A stretch of DNA of 64,000 nt from DIGJ01 sp041821315 (GTDB lineage: Bacteria > Bacillota > Clostridia > Lachnospirales > Lachnospiraceae). Position 1 is the stretch's first letter. The number at the start of each line of letters is the position of its first letter. The notes under the pieces were generated by a model. That model searched no databases. It was given only the letters and a program-made list of their open reading frames with translations, and was not told the origin of the DNA. A program made the translations under genes and the position numbers. This document shows positions 31,411-40,301 of this stretch, one piece after another. The stretch lies in NCBI GenBank assembly GCA_041821315.1, contig JBGUEO010000012.1, positions 1-64,000 on the forward strand, given 5' to 3'.

Positions 31411-33423
31411 ATGAAAAAAGCTAGTATAGCAAAAAAAATAATTGCTTATGTAGGAATTCTATCAATTGTATCATGCCTCGTTCTTGGAGGAATAGCTATT
31501 ACAGAAAGTCAGAGTACAATAAGAAATCAAGTAGAGGAAGAATTAATAACCGAAACATCGGATGGAGCCAAACTTGTAAGTAGACTTGTTGATTCACGCC
31601 TACAGGTATTACAGGAAGTAGCAAATCACTCAGAAATAAAGGATTTATCAATACTAAATGAAGTAGATGCTTTTAAGGGAGATATAGAGAGACTAGGATA
31701 CCTTGATATGGCAATTGTTTCCCTCGATGGAACGGCACATTATATAATTGATGATACAACCGCTGATTTATCCGATAGAGACTATGTAAAAAAAGCGTTG
31801 AACGGTGAGGCCAATGTGTCTGATGTTATCATTAGTAAAGTGATCAATCAAGCAGTTTTGATGTATGCGGTACCGATTACGGATGACAGCGATCAGATAG
31901 TAGGAGCCTTGATTGGAAGAAGAAATGGAAATGCCTTGTATGAGGCAATTAAGGATTTGGGATATGGAAGCAATGGATATGCTTTCGTGATTAACGAGAG
32001 TGGAGTTATCGTAGCGCATGAGGATGAGAATTATGTGATGGAACAGTTTTCTCCAATTGAGAATGCAAAGACAGACCCGGCTACATATGGAGATGCGGCA
32101 AAACGATTTCAAGAGATGTTAGAAAAAAGACAGGGAATTAGTGAATATGAAAAGCTAGGGGATCACCTTGTAAATGCATATACCGAAATAGAAGGAACTC
32201 CTTGGATACTTGTAAGTACCGCAGATCAAAAGGAAATACAAAAACGAAGTCAGGCGCTCGTTGAATTATTAGTAGTTGCAATGGTAGTGATTATGCTTAT
32301 ATCGATGCTTTTATCCATTGTTTTAGGTAATCAGATTGCAAAACCAATTAAAAAATTAACAAAAAAAGTGGATAAAAGAGCGAAGTTAGACTTTTCGATG
32401 GAGGAGTCATTTCATAAAAATAAGAAAAAGAAGCGACAGAATGAAATTGAACAGATGGAAGCTGCACTTTATGAAATGTCAGAAAATATAAAAGATTTCA
32501 TAAAAGGAGTTTCGGAGAATGCACAACAACTATCTGCCACATCAGAGGAATTAAGTGCGACGTCGGAGCAGTCTGCATCAGCATCAGAAGAAGTAGCAAG
32601 TTCAATCACTAAGATTGCAGAAGGAACCTCGGATCAGATGCAAAACACAGAGAATACGTCGCAGGCTATTCAAAGATTAAGTGATGAAATTATGAAAAAC
32701 AGGAGTGTAACTCTTGATCTTAATCAGGCATCCGAGCATATTATAGAATCGGTTCAGTCTGGTAACGATACCGTTAAAACGCTGTTTGAAAAAAACAAGA
32801 AAAATGGCGAAGCGGTAAATCTTGTGTATGAGAGTGTATTAAATACCAAAGAAAGTACAGAGAAGATAACCGATGCAGCAAGCATGATCAAAGCAATTTC
32901 CAAACAGACAAATCTTCTTTCTTTGAATGCTTCCATTGAAGCAGCAAGAGCTGGAGAACAAGGAAAAGGATTTGCTGTGGTTGCCGAAGAAATAAGAGTG
33001 CTTGCCGAAGAATCTGGTAAAATGACTGCTGTCATTGAGGAGGTAGTACGTGGACTTCACTATCATGCAGATATCACAGTGGTGAAGATGCAAGAAACGA
33101 ATGAAATAGTAAAAGAACAAGAAAATGTGGTATCCATGACAAAAAATGCGTTTGATGCCATTGAAGAAGCAATCGTTTTATCCAACCAATATGTGAAGAA
33201 AATATCCGAATCAAGCAGCCAGATGGAAGTAGAAAACAGTGGAGTTTCTCGTCAGCTGGAAGAATTATCTCAGATGGCAGAGGATAATGCAGCCTCTTCT
33301 CAAGAAGTATCAGCAGCAGTTGAGGAGCAGACTGCTTCGGCAGAAGAAATTTCCAATGCCAGCGAAGAATTATCAAAAATGGCACAAGACCTTCAGACTT
33401 TAATTGGAAAGTTTATAATATAA
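31411..33423 (+). CDS. methyl-accepting chemotaxis protein
   Basis: 670 residues. TM1 about 10-28, an extracellular dCache-type sensor (about 35-285, with DLSDRDYVKKAL and GYGSNGYAFVINESG), TM2 about 288-312, a HAMP linker, and a cytoplasmic signalling domain with the conserved tip QTNLLSLNASIEAARAGE. C-terminal repeats EEQTASAEEIS fit the adaptation region. RBS AGAGGAGAAAG. Monocistronic, with its own promoter and terminator, next to the uronate genes, so a uronate or related small molecule is a reasonable attractant. Confidence 0.95.
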   Translation: MKKASIAKKIIAYVGILSIVSCLVLGGIAITESQSTIRNQVEEELITETSDGAKLVSRLVDSRLQVLQEVANHSEIKDLSILNEVDAFKGDIERLGYLDMAIVSLDGTAHYIIDDTTADLSDRDYVKKALNGEANVSDVIISKVINQAVLMYAVPITDDSDQIVGALIGRRNGNALYEAIKDLGYGSNGYAFVINESGVIVAHEDENYVMEQFSPIENAKTDPATYGDAAKRFQEMLEKRQGISEYEKLGDHLVNAYTEIEGTPWILVSTADQKEIQKRSQALVELLVVAMVVIMLISMLLSIVLGNQIAKPIKKLTKKVDKRAKLDFSMEESFHKNKKKKRQNEIEQMEAALYEMSENIKDFIKGVSENAQQLSATSEELSATSEQSASASEEVASSITKIAEGTSDQMQNTENTSQAIQRLSDEIMKNRSVTLDLNQASEHIIESVQSGNDTVKTLFEKNKKNGEAVNLVYESVLNTKESTEKITDAASMIKAISKQTNLLSLNASIEAARAGEQGKGFAVVAEEIRVLAEESGKMTAVIEEVVRGLHYHADITVVKMQETNEIVKEQENVVSMTKNAFDAIEEAIVLSNQYVKKISESSSQMEVENSGVSRQLEELSQMAEDNAASSQEVSAAVEEQTASAEEISNASEELSKMAQDLQTLIGKFII

Positions 33424-33444
33424 GTTTGTACAAAATTACGGAAG

Positions 33445-33478
33445 TAGGTATATTTCTTTGGAAATATGCCTATTTTTT
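33445..33478 (+). terminator. intrinsic terminator
   Basis: TAGGTATATTTC and GAAATATGCCTA pair (one wobble) around TTTG, followed by TTTTTT. Confidence 0.85.
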
Positions 33479-33614
33479 GTATACAGAAAGAATTCGTTCA
33501 AGATTTGCAATATTTTATGGAATATGTGACAACAAATCGATTATTTGAAATGATATAGTGGTAATATACAAATCAATTATAACGAAGCAGGTAGCAATTG
33601 AAAGGAGTAATACG

Positions 33615-34475
33615 ATGGAAATCAGAAGCGCATCATCACCAAAAGATGTAAAAAATTATAACACAGACCGATTGAGAGAGGAATTTTTAATACAGAATTT
33701 GTTTGTACGAGGAGAAATAACCTTGGTATACAGTCATATTGACCGTATCATTACGGGGGCAGCAGTACCGATTGAACCAATTGCACTTACAGCAGGGGAT
33801 GAACTGAGGGCCAAATATTTTCTAGAAAGAAGAGAAATGGGTGTCATCAATATAGGAGGCGATGGTGAAATCATAATTGATGGAAAGACATATGCTGTTT
33901 CTTATAAAGAAGCGATGTATATTGGAATGGGATCAAAAGAGATTACCTTTAAAAGTACAGATGACAAAAATCCTGCAAAGTTTTATTTAAATAGTGCGCC
34001 GGCACACAAAACATATAAAACCGTGTTAATCAAACCAGAGGGGGAAGCGGAGGATGGAATAGTCATTGTAAAAGATGAAAACAAAGTAGAATTAGGAAAT
34101 TTAGAAGATTCCAACCATAGAGTGATTTGCAAATATATACTTCCTGGGCAGGTAGAGAGCTGCCAGCTGGTGATGGGAATGACAAAGTTAGAAGAAGGAA
34201 GTGTATGGAATACGATGCCATGTCACACGCATGACAGACGTATGGAGGTTTATTTGTATTTTGACATGAAAGACGATGCGTGTGTTATGCATTATATGGG
34301 AGAACCTAGCGAGACCAGACACATTCTTACTCGAAATGAAGAAGCAATCATCTCTCCAAGCTGGTCTATTCATGCAGGTTGTGGAACGAGAGCATATACC
34401 TTTATCTGGGGTATGGTGGGAGAAAATCAAGACTTTGGAGATATGGATGCCGTATCAATGGATGAAATGAGATAG
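33615..34475 (+). CDS. kduI: 5-keto-4-deoxyuronate isomerase
   Basis: 286 residues from the ATG at 33615 after AAAGGAG. Cupin-type KduI family, with metal-binding histidines in MPCHTHDRRMEVYLYFD and the distal SIHAGCGT. Converts 4-deoxy-5-keto-uronate, the spontaneous product of 4,5-unsaturated uronic acids, into 2,5-diketo-3-deoxygluconate. It takes products of polysaccharide lyases and GH88-type hydrolases, both encoded in this window. First gene of a three-gene operon with kduD. Confidence 0.96.
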   Translation: MEIRSASSPKDVKNYNTDRLREEFLIQNLFVRGEITLVYSHIDRIITGAAVPIEPIALTAGDELRAKYFLERREMGVINIGGDGEIIIDGKTYAVSYKEAMYIGMGSKEITFKSTDDKNPAKFYLNSAPAHKTYKTVLIKPEGEAEDGIVIVKDENKVELGNLEDSNHRVICKYILPGQVESCQLVMGMTKLEEGSVWNTMPCHTHDRRMEVYLYFDMKDDACVMHYMGEPSETRHILTRNEEAIISPSWSIHAGCGTRAYTFIWGMVGENQDFGDMDAVSMDEMR

Positions 34476-34505
34476 TAAAAAAACTTAGATGAAAAGGAGA
34501 AAAAG

Positions 34506-35309
34506 ATGGAATTTGAAGGAATGTTTTCATTAAAAGGGAAAATAGCGCTTGTAACAGGAGCTTCCTATGGAATTGGGTTTTCCATCGCCTCAGCATATGC
34601 AAAGGCAGGAGCCACTGTTGTATTTAATGATATCAATCAGGAATTAGTAGAAAAAGGAATGACAGCTTATAAAGAAGAAGGAATAGATGCACATGGTTAT
34701 GTGTGTGATGTAACAAATGAAGAGCAGGTCAATGAGGTAATAGCACAGATTGAAAACGAAGTTGGTGTTATCGATATCTTAGTAAATAACGCGGGAATTA
34801 TCAAACGAGTTCCAATGTGTGAGATGAGTGCAAAAGACTTTAGGAAGGTAATCGATGTGGATCTCAATGCACCATTTATCGTAGCCAAAGCAGTCATTCC
34901 GGGAATGATAAAAAAAGGGTATGGTAAGATTATTAATATCTGCTCTATGATGAGTGAATTAGGGCGTGAAACCGTTTCTGCATATGCAGCTGCAAAGGGC
35001 GGTCTTAAGATGTTAACCAAAAATATTGCATCCGAATATGGTGAATTTAACATTCAGTGTAACGGCATTGGACCTGGATATATTGCAACGCCTCAAACAG
35101 CACCACTTCGTGAAGTACAAGCAGATGGATCGAGACACCCATTTGATAATTTTATCATTGCTAAGACGCCAGCGGCTAGGTGGGGAGACGTAAAAGACTT
35201 ACAAGGTCCGGCTATCTTTTTGGCATCAAAAGCATCCGATTTTGTAAATGGACATATCCTTTATGTGGATGGTGGCATTTTGGCTTACATCGGAAAGCAA
35301 CCCAAATAA
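34506..35309 (+). CDS. kduD: 2-dehydro-3-deoxy-gluconate 5-dehydrogenase (SDR)
   Basis: 267 residues. Classical short-chain dehydrogenase: TGASYGIG cofactor loop, NNAG, catalytic Ser in NICSM and Tyr/Lys in YAAAK. The C-terminus VNGHILYVDGG is typical of KduD/gluconate dehydrogenases. Position 30 bases after kduI makes KduD the best call: reduction of 2,5-diketo-3-deoxygluconate to KDG. The KDG kinase and aldolase are not in the window. Confidence 0.93.
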   Translation: MEFEGMFSLKGKIALVTGASYGIGFSIASAYAKAGATVVFNDINQELVEKGMTAYKEEGIDAHGYVCDVTNEEQVNEVIAQIENEVGVIDILVNNAGIIKRVPMCEMSAKDFRKVIDVDLNAPFIVAKAVIPGMIKKGYGKIINICSMMSELGRETVSAYAAAKGGLKMLTKNIASEYGEFNIQCNGIGPGYIATPQTAPLREVQADGSRHPFDNFIIAKTPAARWGDVKDLQGPAIFLASKASDFVNGHILYVDGGILAYIGKQPK

Positions 35310-35327
35310 ATAGGAGGTCGTGAGGCA

Positions 35328-36122
35328 ATGTTATCCTTAAAAGTCTTGAATAAAGAGGGAAATACACAGTTTGTGAAAGCAACAGAAGATGAAGTTGTAT
35401 TAGTCGTTACTTCGCAATATCAGGAAGGTGACGAAATTGTATTAGAAACTTCACATAAAAATAGTTACATGGTTGTGCAAATGGATGATGCAATGGATGC
35501 AGCATTTGTTTATGTAACCGGCGATGTGCATTATAAGATTCCATTTGGAGAAAAACGAATTTGTTATTCACCAAAAGCCTTTTGTGGTACTCGTCATTAT
35601 ATCTATGCGAGACTTGCAAGGGAAGATGAAATCAATAGTTATCGAAATCTAGCCAAAAATGTATTTGACCAGCATGGAGATACACACTGTTATCCGCATG
35701 CAACCGCTAATGTAGAAACGAGAGGAGAGTCCGTCTTTGCAGCAAGAAATGCCATTGACGGAATCGTTGCCAATGCTTCTCATGGCGAGTGGCCGTATGA
35801 ATCATGGGGAATTAACCAAAGAGCGGATGCCAAGATGAAAGTTGATTTTGGAAGAGCAGTAGAAGTGGATCAGGTAGTTCTTTATACCCGTGCTGATTTT
35901 CCACATGATAGCTGGTGGGAATGCGTCACACTTAAGTTTTCGGATGGTTCAAACATAGAGTGGAAACTTGAAAAAAGCAGTAAGCCTCATATAATTACCT
36001 TTGAGAAAAAAGTGATTACGTGGGTTGAGCTAGATAATCTAATTAAAGCAGATGATTTGTCTCCATTCCCAGCACTGACACAAATGGAGGTGTATGGAAC
36101 GAATGCGTTAAAGGGAAAATAG
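35328..36122 (+). CDS. cytoplasmic discoidin-fold protein of the kdu operon
   Basis: 264 residues, no signal peptide or membrane segment. The first ~95 residues are beta-rich. Residues about 115-258 read as an F5/8 type C-like domain (ATANVETRGESVFAARNAIDG, SWGINQRADAKMKVDFGRAV, LYTRADFPHDSWW, LTQMEVYG). Such domains are normally extracellular glycan binders; here it is third in an operon with kduI and kduD and starts 18 bases after kduD, so it probably handles sugar substrates in the cytoplasm, either as a binding subunit or as an uncharacterised enzyme. Function unknown. Confidence 0.8.
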   Translation: MLSLKVLNKEGNTQFVKATEDEVVLVVTSQYQEGDEIVLETSHKNSYMVVQMDDAMDAAFVYVTGDVHYKIPFGEKRICYSPKAFCGTRHYIYARLAREDEINSYRNLAKNVFDQHGDTHCYPHATANVETRGESVFAARNAIDGIVANASHGEWPYESWGINQRADAKMKVDFGRAVEVDQVVLYTRADFPHDSWWECVTLKFSDGSNIEWKLEKSSKPHIITFEKKVITWVELDNLIKADDLSPFPALTQMEVYGTNALKGK

Positions 36123-36157
36123 AAAAGGAAGCAAAACGCTGTAAAATATAATAAGTT

Positions 36158-36204
36158 AGGTGTTGAAATATGGAATAAAAAACCAATTTCAACACCTTTT
36201 TTGT
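36158..36204. terminator. bidirectional terminator between convergent operons
   Basis: AGGTGTTGAAAT and ATTTCAACACCT form a perfect 12-bp stem followed by TTTTTTG on the plus strand. It lies between the kdu operon and the minus-strand chemoreceptor. Confidence 0.9.
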
Positions 36205-36219
36205 GTGTAGTTCGATAAC

Positions 36220-38262
36220 TTATTGAACCGTGAAGTGTTCCATTTCTTCTTCTAGTTCTTTGGTATCTTCTAATAATTGATTGGAAATTGTATCCATCTT
36301 CAAGGCTTTTTCGAGGAGCTCATTTGCAAGAAGGCTGACTGTCGAAGAAGAAGAGGAAGTGATATGAATAACTTCTGAGATTTGTTCCACGGCTTTTTTT
36401 GTTGCATGTCGGTTTTCATCTACTTTTTCCACTGTGTGAATAATCTCATCCACACTTCCTAAAAGTGTTGTCATTCCATTTCTCATGTTGGTAAAGATAG
36501 AATCCATGATATCCACACTTTCTGCCTGCTTTCCTACAATTTCTTCTGCACTCTTTGTATTTTCCGTTGTTTCCCTCATCTGACCTTTGATATCGACTAC
36601 GGTACTTTGTATCTGACTGGCAGCCTCCATGGAACTGTCTGCAAGTTTGCGTATTTCCTCCGCTACTACGGCAAAGCCTTTTCCGGAATCTCCAGCTCTG
36701 GCAGCTTCAATAGAAGCATTAAGCGATAAAAGATTGGTCTGTTCGGCAATATCATTAATCATATGAATGAATGCTTCAATGGAATTTGTTTTTTCCGATA
36801 AATCGGCAATGTTATGGATAACGGTTCCTGTAATCTGACTGGTCGAAGAAGAACCTTCCGATAAAGCACTCATCTGATTAACACCAGACTGGATCAGGGA
36901 ATGACTGGAAGAAGCAAAGGTTCTTATTTTTCCTATTTCTTTTCGTACGGATTTGATTTCATCCGATAAGATATCCATTTTTTCCTGACATTCATCGGCA
37001 CTTGTTTTTTGCGTTTCAATTCCATTATTAATTTCAAGGACAACATGATTCATGCCCTCCGAATGATTGGTTACGATATTTGAAGTATTTTTTACTTCCT
37101 GTACCGTTTCCGAAACATTTGACACGGTTTGCTTGGAATCTTGAACGAGTGTATGCATATGAGAAATCATATTATTTAGGCTAAGTCCAATATCGACAAA
37201 TTCATCATTTCCCTTCATTTGGATGGTAGTGGTAAGATCACCAGAAGATGCATTTTTTAAAGCGGTTGATAGAATGCTTACTCGTTTTCCTATTCTTGAG
37301 GAAATGACAGCAGCAATGCATATTGCCGTCAGACTGGATAAGAGGACAAGCAAAAGAGTAATGGTTTTGATGCTGTTCGCGCGTTCCACCACTACATCCT
37401 TTGGAACCATAGCATAAATTACCAGATCACCAAGTGTAGTTTTGGATGCCAGCAGCAGATAGTCTCTTCCGTTTTCCTTTACATAAGAAGAGGTTTCGGT
37501 ATCTTCACTATTTATAAACTTGGTATAGTAATCGTTTTCTGATATAGAACACTCGGATTGGTCGCCGGCAAGGAGCTCTCGCCCTCCTTTTGTAATAAAT
37601 CCAACGCTGCTTCCGTTTCCCATATCCATTTTGTTTATAATATCCAAAATTGTGTTTTTGCTTACATCTACGACAATACCAGCCTTTGAGTTAGTAGAGG
37701 AGCAGTAGTAAGACAAGATATAGTCATCTGGCTGGATCGAGAGTTTTTCATCCACGAGGTTGTGGTAGTCAAGCCACAGAGAATTTACATCTGCCCCATA
37801 ATTCGAGGTTAGATCAGCCAAATATTCCTCATAAAATCCATTACCAAGCCCAGTCTTGATATCTTGAGTGGTCTGCATAGTTACATCCGCAGAGGTAATA
37901 ATATGGATGTTTTGGATAAATTTGTTTGTGGTTTTAGCACTTTTCATCCCAGACTGCATGGTGGTGATTGCCTGTGCACGCTTTGGTTTGTTATTGTTGT
38001 AAAGTCCCATAAAATATTCATTCAGATTGCTGTCATAAGCATATTTTAGGGCTTCTGCTTCTACAAGCTCTAAGCCCAGATCGACATACTGGGTGGTCAT
38101 GCGAATTGTAGTTAAGGCAGATTCTTCGTATTTTTCTCGAATTCCTTTTTCTGCCTGCATATAAGATAAAATACCAATGAGGATTACGAAAAAGATAGGA
38201 AGTACAAATCCAAGACTGATTTGTCTTATAATACCACTTTTTTTTATAAATTTTCTTTTCAT
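36220..38262 (-). CDS. methyl-accepting chemotaxis protein
   Basis: 680 residues. TM1 about 13-33, extracellular dCache-like sensor (about 35-295), TM2 about 300-322, HAMP about 325-380, and a signalling domain with tip EQTNLLSLNASIEAARAGDSG. RBS GGAG upstream of the ATG at 38262. It lies 63 bases after the heparinase-like gene on the same strand and may be co-transcribed with it, suggesting chemotaxis to a product of that lyase. Sensor sequence is unlike the receptor at 31411. Confidence 0.95.
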   Translation of the reverse strand: MKRKFIKKSGIIRQISLGFVLPIFFVILIGILSYMQAEKGIREKYEESALTTIRMTTQYVDLGLELVEAEALKYAYDSNLNEYFMGLYNNNKPKRAQAITTMQSGMKSAKTTNKFIQNIHIITSADVTMQTTQDIKTGLGNGFYEEYLADLTSNYGADVNSLWLDYHNLVDEKLSIQPDDYILSYYCSSTNSKAGIVVDVSKNTILDIINKMDMGNGSSVGFITKGGRELLAGDQSECSISENDYYTKFINSEDTETSSYVKENGRDYLLLASKTTLGDLVIYAMVPKDVVVERANSIKTITLLLVLLSSLTAICIAAVISSRIGKRVSILSTALKNASSGDLTTTIQMKGNDEFVDIGLSLNNMISHMHTLVQDSKQTVSNVSETVQEVKNTSNIVTNHSEGMNHVVLEINNGIETQKTSADECQEKMDILSDEIKSVRKEIGKIRTFASSSHSLIQSGVNQMSALSEGSSSTSQITGTVIHNIADLSEKTNSIEAFIHMINDIAEQTNLLSLNASIEAARAGDSGKGFAVVAEEIRKLADSSMEAASQIQSTVVDIKGQMRETTENTKSAEEIVGKQAESVDIMDSIFTNMRNGMTTLLGSVDEIIHTVEKVDENRHATKKAVEQISEVIHITSSSSSTVSLLANELLEKALKMDTISNQLLEDTKELEEEMEHFTVQ

Positions 38263-38325
38263 TTGTTACTCCATTCCTATATAAATTTTAAGGTAATTAT
38301 ATTGAGCAGAGGTTATGTGTTTACA

Positions 38326-40161
38326 TTAGGAAACTCTTAGGATTACGTTTTCTTTTTCTGACCCGATCAATATGCGGTAAACCGCATGTTGCCAAGTAAG
38401 TAAAAGACGCGGGTCGGTTATCTTAATTTCTTCAATCGAGAGGACACTTCCTCCAGATATAAAAAGAGTGCCAAGATTGCCAATGGAGAGTTTTGAAGAT
38501 TCACTTTGTAATTCTGGCTTTTCATAAGTCATAAGACTTAGAATAACAGGTGGAGCTGTGGTTCTTTTTCTGCTTTCATTCAAAAGGGAGTAGTGATCAT
38601 GAATCACGATTTTGCTTCCTTTTTCTAGGGTAACATGGCGGTGGTAGGAGAGAATACCGCTTTCTTTTGGGTAGGCAGCCGTGAGATCCATTTCGATTTC
38701 ACAAAATGTATCACAAATCTGGTAATGGACATGTTGTGCCCGATATTCTTCACCGTCCTTTTGCATATATCCATTGATCGTAGGAAGATTGTGGTAAGCT
38801 GACTGCATCGTCCATATTTCATAACGCGTGGGAGAAAATGTTTTCTTTGTATAACTTTCTACGCCAATATCGATAAACATAGGTTTACCGTTTTTGTATA
38901 TGGTAAAGCTTCCTGTATCGTTGTGATTATGGCTGTCTGCATTATCTCCAGCTTTTACGCCAAGATAAAATACACAATCACGTACGGAAAACAGCCCAAC
39001 GCTAGGATAGTAGATATCTGCATGATGAATGGGAAGTGAGGTATCATAAGACATAATTTCAGAAACAGTACTCGCATGTTGCAATCGGTAATACAAATTG
39101 TTCTCCGAAGGTAAGAGATAGGAGTTAAAACCACCTGCCTTAAAATCAGCTGCTGCAAATCGCATCATATCTTCATTTTCCGTCTGTTTGGCAAATAGAT
39201 ATTCTCTTGCGCTGCATCTTCCGGCAATGGGAGCACAATCAGCAAAATTAATATAGTATTTGTCTGTAATATGTGCATTCCAGATGTAGGAGGCTATGTT
39301 TTTGATTTTTGGTAGTCGGTATAAATCTGCAAAACATCCACCTGTAATCGCATTACAAATTTCTATCACGTTAAACAGGCATAAACCGGCATGGCGGTAG
39401 TACTGGGCGCCTTCGTCGCAGCATCCATCCTCTCCATATTCGCTAAGAAAATAGTCCGTACTTTTGCATGCGTTTAAAAAGACGCGATGTTTGAAATTAG
39501 TATCTTCACTGGCTAAAAAAACAGATAAAAGAATATTTTGGGTACACCATATCGTCCAGTTGTTCATCGGTTGCCTGCCATCTCCCATCCACCAAAAGAA
39601 AGTAGTGTCATAGGGGGTAAAGATGCGGTGTTTTAGTTCGTATTGGATACGTTTGGTAATAAAAGGGCTGATATCATCAAGTACATCTTTTAACAGATAG
39701 TATGCGGTCGCAAGTACAGAAGCGGTTTCACAGGCAAATAAGTCAAGAACAGGAGCACTTGTATCTGGAAGTGGAAGTTGCAAGGTGTCACGAATATACG
39801 AGTTGTGAGGAGGGAGGCACCAAGAACTTTCGTCACATATGGAAAAGATGCCATTGACAATGTCATCCAAAAATCTACCTTTATTTTCTACGCATTCTGC
39901 CAAAATAAGGGCATTTAGAGCATGACGTTTGGAAAAAAATTTGGTTTCATAATTCGCTCGGTTTCCAGTGCGACTAAATTCCATGTAATCAAGAGCAGAC
40001 AAATAAGGATAAGAAAATCCAACATAGGTTTCGCCAAGTTGCAGCGTTTGTTTTTGCCATGTTAAGTCAAGTAAATTCCAAAAAGAGCGATTGGTAATAG
40101 AGGAGAAAGGATTAAATTTTTGAAAGGGGTGAGAATAATTATTAGCAATTTCATAGAACAT
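38326..40161 (-). CDS. heparinase II/III-like polysaccharide lyase, cytoplasmic
   Basis: 611 residues, no signal peptide. An alpha/alpha-toroid N-terminal half (about 1-370) and a beta-sandwich C-terminal half of the Heparinase_II/III type. The conserved DNADSHNHNDTGSF motif near 405 and the tyrosine-rich CDEGAQYYRHAG segment near 245 are typical of PL12/PL21-like enzymes. It would cleave imported uronic-acid oligosaccharides by beta-elimination and yield 4,5-unsaturated uronates for GH88 and KduI. Substrate (glycosaminoglycan, or glucuronate-rich plant glycan) is not determined. RBS GGAGGAACG. Confidence 0.85.
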   Translation of the reverse strand: MFYEIANNYSHPFQKFNPFSSITNRSFWNLLDLTWQKQTLQLGETYVGFSYPYLSALDYMEFSRTGNRANYETKFFSKRHALNALILAECVENKGRFLDDIVNGIFSICDESSWCLPPHNSYIRDTLQLPLPDTSAPVLDLFACETASVLATAYYLLKDVLDDISPFITKRIQYELKHRIFTPYDTTFFWWMGDGRQPMNNWTIWCTQNILLSVFLASEDTNFKHRVFLNACKSTDYFLSEYGEDGCCDEGAQYYRHAGLCLFNVIEICNAITGGCFADLYRLPKIKNIASYIWNAHITDKYYINFADCAPIAGRCSAREYLFAKQTENEDMMRFAAADFKAGGFNSYLLPSENNLYYRLQHASTVSEIMSYDTSLPIHHADIYYPSVGLFSVRDCVFYLGVKAGDNADSHNHNDTGSFTIYKNGKPMFIDIGVESYTKKTFSPTRYEIWTMQSAYHNLPTINGYMQKDGEEYRAQHVHYQICDTFCEIEMDLTAAYPKESGILSYHRHVTLEKGSKIVIHDHYSLLNESRKRTTAPPVILSLMTYEKPELQSESSKLSIGNLGTLFISGGSVLSIEEIKITDPRLLLTWQHAVYRILIGSEKENVILRVS

Positions 40162-40189
40162 GTAGCGTTCCTCCGTTCATTTAATAAAA

Positions 40190-40232
40190 AATAAAATCAG
40201 AAAAGCAGATAATTCCACCTTCTGATTTTATT
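40190..40232 (-). terminator. terminator between the response regulator and the lyase gene
   Basis: AATAAAATCAGAA and TTCTGATTTTATT are a perfect 13-bp stem. In the minus direction it is followed by a T-rich run and then, after only ~28 bases, the lyase start codon. No promoter fits in that gap, so lyase expression probably depends on read-through. Confidence 0.75.
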
Positions 40233-40301
40233 ATAATTTGAAGCGTTAAAAATTTGAATATACGATTTTATGATTAGATTCACTATTTTTTTAGATTTGT
40301 T

